Positions 29,728 through 37,415 of a stretch of 64,000 nt of DNA are shown here, piece by piece. This stretch comes from Pseudomonadota bacterium (lineage in GTDB: Bacteria > Pseudomonadota > Alphaproteobacteria > Rhizobiales > Rhizobiaceae). The translations under genes and the position numbers were made by a program. Within the stretch, counting starts at the first letter, position 1; each line of letters starts with the position of its first letter. The stretch is taken from positions 119,442 to 183,441 of the forward strand of contig JAEYDD010000051.1 of assembly GCA_023404095.1 (NCBI GenBank), read 5' to 3'. The notes under the pieces are model-generated. The model saw only the letters and a program-made list of their open reading frames with translations. It made no database searches and had not been told where the DNA came from.

Positions 29728-32079
29728 TCAGCCGCAATTCCCGTTATTGAGGTCGGAAAGCAACTCTACGACATCGTCCTTGGAGATGCTGTCGCCGATG
29801 AACCAGCTCAGGCTCTCGTGGAAACCAAGGAAAGAGCCGCGGACCTTTTCGGTGATGGTCCTCGCTTCATCGTCGGAAACGGCAAGCTTCTCCGCGATGA
29901 ATGCGCGCACGGTCTCGGCCGCTGCCGCATCGGCCAAGATCGCCGACGTTGGAGAATGGGCGGTAAAGGCGGGCGGGCGGAGCGGCTCGCTTCGGCAAGG
30001 GACGTGCTGAGAAAGGCGGACGTCCCGCGATGATGCCGCCGCCTCGATGACAAACGCCTCCGCCTGCAGGACCCAACTCCCGCGCGACGTGTCGAAATAC
30101 TGAAAATCGCGGGGCGTGAGGGAAAAGGTCACCGATCTGGATTCCCCGGGCTGAAGAGCAATCTTCACAAACGCCTTGAGTTCTCGTATGGGCCGTTTCA
30201 GTCCGGGCGCAACGGGCCGCACATAGATCTGCACGATTTCCTTTCCAGGCACCGTGCCGATGTTGCGGATCGTCAGCGTGACGTTGCAGCTGTTGCCGGG
30301 CGAGATCTCGCCGGCATCGACCGCCAGATCCTCATAGCTAAACGTGGTGTAGCTCAGGCCATGGCCGAAAGGGAAAGCCGGCGCGATGCTCTTGAGGTCG
30401 TAGTAGCGATAGCCGACGAAGATCCCCTCGCTATAGAGGTGACGGCCGTGCTCGCCCGGATAGCTGTGCCAGCCGGGGATATCTTCGATCCTGGCTGGCA
30501 TCGTCGCCGAAAGCTTGCCGCAGGGGTTCTGTTCCCCGAAGAGGATGCGCGCAATGGCCTCGCCGCCACCCTGGCCGGGGTAGAAGCAGGCGAGTGCGGT
30601 AGGCACCGTCTCCAGCCACGGCATCTCGACGGCATCGGGCATGGTGAGCACGACGACGAGCTTGTCTGCGACACCCGCCAGCGCTGCTATCACGGCGTTC
30701 TGCGCGGGGACGATATCCAACGTATCGCGGTCGTTACCTTCGCCGTTGCGCCCCTTTTCGTTTTCGGCAAAGACGACGACTGCGTCAGCCTCCCCCGCGC
30801 GTTTGCAAATCCCGGTAATATGCGCCTCGATTTCCGTTGCCGTGCCGTGGGGCGTGGGCAGGTGCTCGAGGACAAACCGCCCGGGAGCCCGGAGTTCGAT
30901 CTGCGACAGGGGTACATCGACGAGATAGGGATTGGTGGTTGCCGACCCGGATCCCTGGATCTGGGGCTTGACGGCGCCGTCACCGACAACGAGGAGGCGC
31001 CTTGTCGTAGCCGGGGCGAGCGGCAGAACCGCTCTCTCGTTCTTCAGGAGAACGATTGACTCCGCTGCAATGTCGCGCGCAAGCGCATGATGTCGGTCGA
31101 GGTCTGCACCCGGCGCGCTGGGCTTTGCCGCGAGACATTTGCGCACGAAATCGAGAATCCGCCCGCAGGCGGCATCGACAGCCTGCCGGTCGATCTCACC
31201 GGTTTTCAGGGCGGCCAGCAATTGCGCCTTGCGGGGTTTGCTTTCCGGCATGTCCAGCTCGGTCCCCGCTGCCAGCGACGCCGGACGATCCTTGATCGCA
31301 TGCCAGTCGGAAACGACAATCCCGTCATATCCCCATTCCTGACGCAACACCTGCGTCAGAAGCCACGGGTTTTCCGCCGCCTGCACGCCGTTGACGGGAT
31401 TGTACGCGCTCATCACGGTCCACGGCGCGCTCTTCGCGATCGCCCGCTCGAACCCGGCGAGATAGATTTCGCGCAGCGCCCGCTCGCTGACGTCCGAACT
31501 GGTGTTGGTGCGGTCGATTTCGGAGTTGTTGCAGGCGAAATGCTTCAGCGAGGCGCCGATGCCGTTGTCCTGCAGGCCGCTGATCAGGGCTGCGGCAAGA
31601 TCGCCGTTGATGACCGGATCCTCGGAGCAGTATTCGTAGGCGCGACCGGCCAGCGGCGTACGCCTGGTGTTGATGCCCGGACCGAGGAGAAGCTGGACAC
31701 CCATCTGATGGCACTCCGCGGCCAGGGCCTGTCCCATCCGGTAGGTCAGATCGTAATCCCAAGAGCAGCCGATCAGGTTTCCGTTTGGAAAGCAGGTCGC
31801 GGGAAGGGTGGTGCCGAACATTCCGGTGTCGTCTTCGGCGTCCTGGTTCACGACCGCGAGAAACTGCTGCAAGCTGTCTTCGTCGTCGTCGCCCGCGTCG
31901 ATCTGCGTCGTGGAATAGCGCACGCCGTAGGTTCCATCCGTCATGATGATCGACGGAATGTTCAGGCGCGCGATAGCGGCAGTCTTCCAAAGCCCCCGTC
32001 CACTGAGAAGATCGACCTTCTCCTCGTCGGTCATGGCCGCAACGACATCCGCGACAGCGACGTTGGCATCCTGGAACAT
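29728..32079 (-). CDS. GH3-family beta-glucosidase-type glycosidase
   Basis: This 783-residue glycoside hydrolase of family GH3 has the (beta/alpha)8 domain first, with nucleophile D258 in GIVVSDWHA and the substrate-binding KHF at 179-181 in GASLKHFACNNSE. A second alpha/beta sandwich and a C-terminal fibronectin-III-like domain follow (around GNSCNVTLTIRNIGTVPGKEIVQIYV). About 100 extra C-terminal residues after the FnIII domain are not typical. There is no signal peptide, so it acts on imported glycosides. It lies 37 bases after the MarR gene. Likely activity beta-glucosidase or beta-xylosidase. Confidence 0.92.
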   Translation of the reverse strand: MFQDANVAVADVVAAMTDEEKVDLLSGRGLWKTAAIARLNIPSIIMTDGTYGVRYSTTQIDAGDDDEDSLQQFLAVVNQDAEDDTGMFGTTLPATCFPNGNLIGCSWDYDLTYRMGQALAAECHQMGVQLLLGPGINTRRTPLAGRAYEYCSEDPVINGDLAAALISGLQDNGIGASLKHFACNNSEIDRTNTSSDVSERALREIYLAGFERAIAKSAPWTVMSAYNPVNGVQAAENPWLLTQVLRQEWGYDGIVVSDWHAIKDRPASLAAGTELDMPESKPRKAQLLAALKTGEIDRQAVDAACGRILDFVRKCLAAKPSAPGADLDRHHALARDIAAESIVLLKNERAVLPLAPATTRRLLVVGDGAVKPQIQGSGSATTNPYLVDVPLSQIELRAPGRFVLEHLPTPHGTATEIEAHITGICKRAGEADAVVVFAENEKGRNGEGNDRDTLDIVPAQNAVIAALAGVADKLVVVLTMPDAVEMPWLETVPTALACFYPGQGGGEAIARILFGEQNPCGKLSATMPARIEDIPGWHSYPGEHGRHLYSEGIFVGYRYYDLKSIAPAFPFGHGLSYTTFSYEDLAVDAGEISPGNSCNVTLTIRNIGTVPGKEIVQIYVRPVAPGLKRPIRELKAFVKIALQPGESRSVTFSLTPRDFQYFDTSRGSWVLQAEAFVIEAAASSRDVRLSQHVPCRSEPLRPPAFTAHSPTSAILADAAAAETVRAFIAEKLAVSDDEARTITEKVRGSFLGFHESLSWFIGDSISKDDVVELLSDLNNGNCG

Positions 32080-32116
32080 TACGATTTCCTGTAATTTCTG
32101 TCTGTCGGCCTGGCGC

Positions 32117-32599
32117 TCAGCTGATCTTCCGCAGCAATTCCATCAACATCATCTGCTCGGCCGTGCTCAGGGGCCTGAGCGTTTCGCGCGATATCTCCAG
32201 CGCAACAGAAAGGTTGCGTTGAACGATGGCGACGCCCTCCTGCGTCAGCGTGAGCACCAGGCGTCGCGCGTCGCTCGGATCGGGGGCGGTATTGATGAGA
32301 TTGCGCTTTACGAGCCTATCCACCACGCCCTTGATCGTCGCCATGTCCATGGCCGTTTCCCGTCCGAGGCTGCCCTGGGAACAGGGTTGCATTTCCTTGA
32401 GCTTGACGAGAGCCGCCCATTGCGTGGTCGTCAGCTTTTCGGGCATAAGTCCGGCGAAGATCGAAACGTGACGCTGGTTGGCCTGGCGAAGGAAAAAGCC
32501 GATCTGTTCGCCGAGCGCATACTGGTCGGCTCCCGCCGGCCCCGTGCCGTTCTTGGTTGGCTTGCCGGACAGGTGCTGCTCGTTCGAGCTGATGTCCAT
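32117..32599 (-). CDS. MarR-family regulator, NicR-like paralogue
   Basis: This 160-residue MarR-type winged-helix repressor starts at 32599, seven bases after GAGGAG; an ATG at 32644 is possible. The DNA-binding part runs through TTTQWAALVKLKEM and MDMATIKGVVDRLVKRNLINTAPDPSDARRLVLTLT. It is clearly related to the NicR-like protein at 52966-53445: both share QxxRHxxIF, the D-x-ATI-x-G-VDRL block and an LLRKI ending. It lies at the end of the importer/cysteine-hydrolase operon and probably controls it. Confidence 0.88.
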   Translation of the reverse strand: MDISSNEQHLSGKPTKNGTGPAGADQYALGEQIGFFLRQANQRHVSIFAGLMPEKLTTTQWAALVKLKEMQPCSQGSLGRETAMDMATIKGVVDRLVKRNLINTAPDPSDARRLVLTLTQEGVAIVQRNLSVALEISRETLRPLSTAEQMMLMELLRKIS

Positions 32600-32651
32600 C
32601 CAAAGGCTCCTCAATGGTTGGGCGGTCTTCATTGCCGCGGCCAACGCTTAG

Positions 32652-33248
32652 CTACCGTTTCCACCGCTCAAGGACGGCGGCGGTGGTCATGAGTTCGATT
32701 TGCTCAGGCAGTCGTGGTACAAGATGCTGCAACACGGCGTCATGAGCCTTGGCGTCGGCGCTTCCCAATGCATCAGTTACAAGCACCACCCGATATCCGA
32801 GATCGACTGCCGCCAGCATGCTTGCGTAGACGCACACATCCGTCTCGACGCCTGACATGATAAGCGTGTCCACCCGTTCGCCAGCAAGCCTCTCTGCGAA
32901 GCCGGGGACTGCGAAAATCGAGTATGTGGACTTGTCCACGACCCAACCCCTGGCGGCGATGGATGAAAGCGGCTCGACCAGATCAAGCATCGAAGGATCG
33001 AGCACATCTCCCGTTATCATGTTCCAGCGGTCGTAGTAGGCCTTCCAACTGCCGGAAGCCTGCTGCGCATTGGCAGGCACGACGAACCGGGCATAGACGG
33101 TCCTGTCAGGCTGCGCCTCGCAAAGCCGAACGACGTTTGGCAAAATGGAGCCGAGCGATGGCGTGTGCCAAGGCGTGTCCTCCGCAAAGAGCCGCTGCAT
33201 GTCGATCGTGACATGCAGCGCAGTGTCCCAAAGTCCACGCCCGGGCAT
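32652..33248 (-). CDS. Cysteine hydrolase, isochorismatase family
   Basis: This 198-residue protein has the family triad D16 (TIDMQRLF), K106 (VVDKSTYSIF) and C139 (GVETDVCV). Members hydrolyse amides (nicotinamide, maleamate, N-carbamoylsarcosine) or isochorismate. It lies four bases after the importer ATPase and upstream of the MarR gene, so it probably hydrolyses the imported amide. It is distinct from the maleamate amidase (49606) and the YcaC-like protein (55878). Confidence 0.88.
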   Translation of the reverse strand: MPGRGLWDTALHVTIDMQRLFAEDTPWHTPSLGSILPNVVRLCEAQPDRTVYARFVVPANAQQASGSWKAYYDRWNMITGDVLDPSMLDLVEPLSSIAARGWVVDKSTYSIFAVPGFAERLAGERVDTLIMSGVETDVCVYASMLAAVDLGYRVVLVTDALGSADAKAHDAVLQHLVPRLPEQIELMTTAAVLERWKR

Positions 33249-33252
33249 CTGG

Positions 33253-34302
33253 TCAGTTCGCCACTGCGATCGTGTGCTCCGGCGACCAGCTCAGGCTGAC
33301 AGTTTCGCCTTCCCGCAGGACACGGCCATCGCGATTTTGCGCAAAGAGCTTCAACGGCAGCCCATCCGGAGTCTCCAGGATGTAGGAGAGAACGGGGCCG
33401 GCATAAATGACCGTCGTAATGCGCGCCGAGAGCCGGTTCGGGTGGCTGTCCGCTGTCGCCAGCGACATCTTCTCGGGGCGGATCGCCAGCGTGACGTCCG
33501 CACCGTTGCCCGGCAGCGCGCTGTCGCTGCGCACGACCGTGCCGTTGGAGAGCCGGACCGCACCGTTCTCGACCTTCCCGGAAAGAAAGTTGGAATCGCC
33601 GAGGAACTCGGCTGCAAATCGCGTCAACGGCTTCTCGTAGACGGTTTCCGGCTCGCCGATCTGTACGATGCGGCCGCGATCGAGGATTGCGACCTTGTCG
33701 GAAAGCGTCAGCGCTTCTTCCTGGTCATGGGTGACGAAAATGGTCGTCAGGCCGCTTTCGCGCTGGATCCGCAGCAGTTCCACTTGCATCTCCTGCCGCA
33801 GGCGGCGGTCGAGTGCGGAAAGCGGCTCGTCTAGAAGCAGCACGCTCGGCTTGATGACGATGGCCCGCGCCAGGGCAACACGTTGCTGCTGCCCGCCGGA
33901 GAGCTGCTTGGGCGTGCGATCGCCGAAGCCGGACAGGCGCACCATCTCCAGGGCGCGATCCACCTCCTTGCGGGCCGCCTCTCCCTTGATGCCGCGGCGT
34001 TCCAGGCCGAAAGCGACGTTCTGCGCGATCGTCATGTGCGGGAACAAGGCGTAGGATTGGAACATCATGCCGATGTTGCGGCCCCAGACCGGCACGTTCG
34101 TCACGTCGTTGTTGCCGATCATGATCACACCCTCGTCTGGTTTGATGAAGCCGGCGATGATGCGAAGGAGCGTCGTCTTGCCCGAGCCGGAAGGGCCAAG
34201 AAGGCTGGTGAAAGAGCCTTCCGGAAACTCGGTGCTGATATCGGTGAGGACGGGGATCGGGCCGTAGGTCTTGGCGACGGACTTGACTTTAACGTTTGTC
34301 AC
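33253..34302 (-). CDS. ABC transporter ATPase, PotA type
   Basis: This ~349-residue ATPase is of the spermidine/putrescine/iron (CUT1-like) class: Walker A GPSGSGKTT, signature LSGGQQQRVALARA, Walker B SVLLLDEPLSALD, switch FVTHDQEEAL, then a C-terminal TOBE domain (~residues 260-349). The GTG at 34302 follows GGAGAC and overlaps the permease stop region; an ATG at 34332 would add ten residues. It belongs with the two permeases and Tat-exported SBP upstream. Confidence 0.92.
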   Translation of the reverse strand: MTNVKVKSVAKTYGPIPVLTDISTEFPEGSFTSLLGPSGSGKTTLLRIIAGFIKPDEGVIMIGNNDVTNVPVWGRNIGMMFQSYALFPHMTIAQNVAFGLERRGIKGEAARKEVDRALEMVRLSGFGDRTPKQLSGGQQQRVALARAIVIKPSVLLLDEPLSALDRRLRQEMQVELLRIQRESGLTTIFVTHDQEEALTLSDKVAILDRGRIVQIGEPETVYEKPLTRFAAEFLGDSNFLSGKVENGAVRLSNGTVVRSDSALPGNGADVTLAIRPEKMSLATADSHPNRLSARITTVIYAGPVLSYILETPDGLPLKLFAQNRDGRVLREGETVSLSWSPEHTIAVAN

Positions 34303-35068
34303 GGGTGTCTCCGGGTTTGGCGAAGCGCGCAAAGATCAGGATGGCGGCCATCGAACCGAGCAGCAGCAAGGTCGAGATCGCGTTGATTTCAGGCGTGAAG
34401 CCCTTGCGGATTGCCGAGTAGATCTGCACCGGCAGGGTTGTGTAGCCGGGCGTTGCGAGAAAGTACGAAATGACGAACTGGTCCAGCGAGACCGCGAAGG
34501 CGAAGAGCGCGGCGCCAAGGATGCTCGGGTAGAGCAACGGCAGCGTGACCGAGAAGAACGCGTGAACGGGCGTGGAACCCAGGCTCATGGCAGCCTCCTC
34601 GAGATCCGCGCGCACCGTCTTGAAGCCCGTTCCCACCACGAGGACGACATACGGAATGGCAAGCGCGACGTGGCCGATGAGCAAGGCGTGCATGCCGCGC
34701 CCGATGCCGCTCCAATAGAAGAAGATCAGCATCGCGGTGCCCGTGATGAGCCACGGAATGGCGATCGGCGGCAGAAGCAGGACCTGCAGAAGGCTTTTTC
34801 CGCGGAAAGTTCGGCGCGACAGTGCGACGGAGGCCATCGTACCGAGCGTGGTGGCGATCACCGCCGTGATCAGCGCGATGATGATGCTGTTCGCTCCGGC
34901 TTTCAGCAGGGGTTGGTTCGAAAGCAGAGCCTCGTACCAACGCGTGGAGAAGGTGAAGGGCAGTTCGTAAAGCGGCGACTCGTTGAACCCCATCGCCATC
35001 ATCACGACGATCGGCGTGTACAGGAACAGGAGAATCGCGATCAGGTAAAAGCGTCCGAGTTGTCTCAT
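34289..35068 (-). CDS. ABC transporter permease, PotC type
   Basis: This 259-residue permease has six hydrophobic segments, and the EAA loop lies around EEAAMSLGSTPVHAFFSVTLPLLYPSI. The start at 35068 (MRQLGRFYLIAILLFLYTP) gives the usual N-terminal membrane helix; the frame upstream to 35143 overlaps the PotB-like gene and is not used. Confidence 0.9.
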   Translation of the reverse strand: MRQLGRFYLIAILLFLYTPIVVMMAMGFNESPLYELPFTFSTRWYEALLSNQPLLKAGANSIIIALITAVIATTLGTMASVALSRRTFRGKSLLQVLLLPPIAIPWLITGTAMLIFFYWSGIGRGMHALLIGHVALAIPYVVLVVGTGFKTVRADLEEAAMSLGSTPVHAFFSVTLPLLYPSILGAALFAFAVSLDQFVISYFLATPGYTTLPVQIYSAIRKGFTPEINAISTLLLLGSMAAILIFARFAKPGDTRDKR

Positions 35069-35078
35069 GGTGCGTTCC

Positions 35079-35993
35079 TCAACCTGCCGTCCTGCCGCGC
35101 AGCACGCCGGAGAATGTAGCGAAGATTGCAAGAACGACGGCAAGCAGCGTGAACGACAGCGAAGCGCCGAGCGGCCAGTTGAAGGCTTGCGTGAACTGGT
35201 CCTCGATGACTGTTCCCATCGTGACGCCGACGCGTCCGCCGAGAATGCGTGGTTCCATGAAGGAGCCGATAACCGGAATGAAGATCAGCACGGCGCCGGA
35301 AATCAGGCCGGGCGCGGCCATCGGAATGAGGATCTTGTACAGGATCGTCCACCAGCGCGCGCCAAGGCTGGCGGCAGCTTCGATGATGGCGTCGTCAATG
35401 GTTACGAGCGCGATGTAACAGGTAAGGATCATATAAGGCAGATAGCCATGCACCAGCCCGAGCACGACGGCGTAGCGCGTGTAAAGGATGCTGATCGATC
35501 CGGCATCAGGAGCAACCATGTGCAGGATATTGTCGAGAAAGCCGTTTTCCCGAAGCACCATCGTCCAGGAGAAGACGCGGACGAGGCCATTGGTCCAGAA
35601 CGGCAGCAGGATCAGCACAAGGAGCGCCTCGCGCGCCTTGCCGACCGTTGCGCGCACCAGGGCCACGGCCGCGAGAAAGCCCAGAATGGCGCAGAACAGC
35701 GTCGTCCAGAAACCCATCATCAGCGAGTTGAAACCGATCCGCAGAAGATACGGCTGATCGATGAAGGCGCGGTACTGCTTCAGCGTGAATTCGACCGGCG
35801 TCTTGCCCATCGGGGTGGCCGACATGAAACTGAAGGCCAGCATGGTAAGCAGCGGCAGGAAGACGGCGAGCGTGAGCCAGCCGTACGTCGGCAAAAGAAG
35901 CGCCGTCGTCGAGACCCAGGCGGGGAGGGGGCGCTTGACGCGCGGATCGACTGATCCGCGCGTCTGCGCCAGGGCGAGCTGGTCATTCTGCAT
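35079..35993 (-). CDS. ABC transporter permease, PotB type
   Basis: This 304-residue permease has six hydrophobic segments starting at LLLPTYGWLTLAVFLPLLTMLAFSF and a coupling loop around EAAASLGARWWTILYKILIP. Its ATG overlaps the SBP stop. It pairs with the PotC-like permease to form the channel. Confidence 0.9.
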   Translation of the reverse strand: MQNDQLALAQTRGSVDPRVKRPLPAWVSTTALLLPTYGWLTLAVFLPLLTMLAFSFMSATPMGKTPVEFTLKQYRAFIDQPYLLRIGFNSLMMGFWTTLFCAILGFLAAVALVRATVGKAREALLVLILLPFWTNGLVRVFSWTMVLRENGFLDNILHMVAPDAGSISILYTRYAVVLGLVHGYLPYMILTCYIALVTIDDAIIEAAASLGARWWTILYKILIPMAAPGLISGAVLIFIPVIGSFMEPRILGGRVGVTMGTVIEDQFTQAFNWPLGASLSFTLLAVVLAIFATFSGVLRGRTAG

Positions 35994-37059
35994 AGAAGGC
36001 TTTCACTTCCTGCCAGACATTGTTGAAGGCTTCGCGGCGATCGTCGGGCAGCGCCGACATGATGCTCATCGTCTTCAGGTAATCCGGGTTGTGCACCTGA
36101 CGGCTCAGGTCGTCGGCCGGCAAGCTGTTCAGCGCAGCGGAGTTCGAGGATGCGGGGGCGCCGACCTTGGTTGCCCATTCGACATAGAAGGCCGGGTCGA
36201 TCATCCAGTTGGCGAAGGCAAGCGCGCCCTCCGGGTTCGGTGCGGTAGCGGGGATGCCGAGACCGTCGACCCAACCCACCGCGCCCTCTTTCGGGACGAC
36301 GAATTCGACAGGCAGGTTCGAATTGCGCTTCGACCGGACCGAGCCGCCCGACCAGAAGACCGAAAGATCGAACTCGTCGGCGGCGAACGACTTGTTCCAC
36401 TGGTCCTCGGTCGACCACAGAAGCTTGACGTTCGGCTTGATCGACTTGAGGGCCTCGGTCACCGCGGCCAGATCCTGCGGATCGTTCATGTCCTGGCCGG
36501 TCATGAGCGCACCAATGCCGACGTTGATGATGGCATCGTCGTCCATTGCCACGCGGCCCTTGTAGGTCTCGTCAGCCAGCGCCTTGTAGCTCTCCGGCTT
36601 CGGCTTGCCCTCACGGATCGCGAGCGAGGTCATGCCCCAGACCCACGGAACCGCAAAACCTACGCCATCCTTGGAGAAGTTCGGGTTGCTGCGCAGCGTC
36701 TCATCGACGGTCGCCGCGTTCGGCACCTTGGCGAAATCGATTGGCTGGAGCAGGTCTTCGGCGACGGCCTGGGCGCAGCGTGCGGCGTTGAGCACGACCA
36801 GATCGTACGCCCCGGGATTGGTGCGCAGCTTGGTCAGCATCTCGGATTCGGAGCTGTAGTAGTCATGCACCACGCTGATGCCGGTCTTTTCGGTGAACTG
36901 CTTCAGCGACCAGGCCTCGTCCGTGCCGTAGCCCTGCCAGTTGAGTACCGTGATCTGACCCGAAGCAAAAACCTTGCGCGGCAAGAGTGAGAAGCTGGCG
37001 CCGGCGGCCAGTGTAGCCGTCATGAGCTTCAGCGTGTTGCGTCTTGAAAATTCAGCCAT
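35983..37059 (-). CDS. Periplasmic substrate-binding protein, PotD/spermidine-putrescine type, Tat-exported
   Basis: This 358-residue SBP opens with a twin-arginine signal (SRRNTLKLMTATLAAGASFS), so it is probably exported folded. The mature part starts near GQITVLNWQGYGTDEAW, the PotD-like first strand; later blocks are YDLVVLNAARCAQAV and DLSVFWSGGSV. Ligands of this class are polyamines or small cations and amides. It leads the importer operon, with two palindromes upstream. The neighbouring amidase-type hydrolase suggests an amide ligand; that is inference. Confidence 0.88.
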   Translation of the reverse strand: MAEFSRRNTLKLMTATLAAGASFSLLPRKVFASGQITVLNWQGYGTDEAWSLKQFTEKTGISVVHDYYSSESEMLTKLRTNPGAYDLVVLNAARCAQAVAEDLLQPIDFAKVPNAATVDETLRSNPNFSKDGVGFAVPWVWGMTSLAIREGKPKPESYKALADETYKGRVAMDDDAIINVGIGALMTGQDMNDPQDLAAVTEALKSIKPNVKLLWSTEDQWNKSFAADEFDLSVFWSGGSVRSKRNSNLPVEFVVPKEGAVGWVDGLGIPATAPNPEGALAFANWMIDPAFYVEWATKVGAPASSNSAALNSLPADDLSRQVHNPDYLKTMSIMSALPDDRREAFNNVWQEVKAFYAE

Positions 37060-37170
37060 TGCTGCACCCCTCTGGTGGACCTGCTGTTGTTAACAATCGC
37101 GGCGACAGCCATCGATTGCGGTTGTTCACCACACTATCCGGAACTGGCGGACAGTGGGAAAAGATGCCGA

Positions 37171-37194
37171 ATTTAATTTGTATACAAATTAAAT
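37171..37194. promoter_or_regulatory. 24-bp perfect palindrome, operator of the PotD-type operon
   Basis: A 24-base perfect palindrome, core TTTGTATACAAA, lies 112 bases before the SBP start. A TTGAAC box (plus-strand GTTCAA, 37195-37200) abuts it on the upstream side for minus-strand transcription, so the palindrome would fill the spacer of a promoter. Its symmetry and core are typical of GntR or MarR repressor sites. The NicR-like MarR protein encoded at the end of this operon is the best candidate binder. Confidence 0.65.
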
Positions 37195-37378
37195 GTTCAA
37201 GAAGGTCCGGAAGAGTAGAAAGGGAATACCGCGCGCAGGAAACCACGCCCTCCTGCCGAAGCAGAGGGTTCAGTTGTCTTCGATGCGCATTATCCCAATT
37301 GTTGCGACGAGACACATTCTGCTCTCGGTCGAAACCTGCTCAAACCCTCTGAACGTCGGCTATACGTTTGTTATTTTT

Positions 37379-37392
37379 ATTTGTGTACAAAT
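37379..37392. promoter_or_regulatory. Second operator copy ATTTGTGTACAAAT
   Basis: This near-perfect palindrome differs from the 37171-37194 core only at the centre (GTGTAC for GTATAC). The two centres are 203 bases apart, which would allow looping by one repressor. It lies just downstream of the GH63-like stop. The remaining bases of 37060-37415 show no gene. Confidence 0.5.
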
Positions 37393-37415
37393 TAATAAGA
37401 CAGAATTTCCTTCTG

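Noticed and set aside
34271..35954. Plus-strand open frames opposite the PotB/PotC-like permeases
   Set aside because: Charged low-complexity shadows of membrane proteins on the other strand; no ribosome site or family match.
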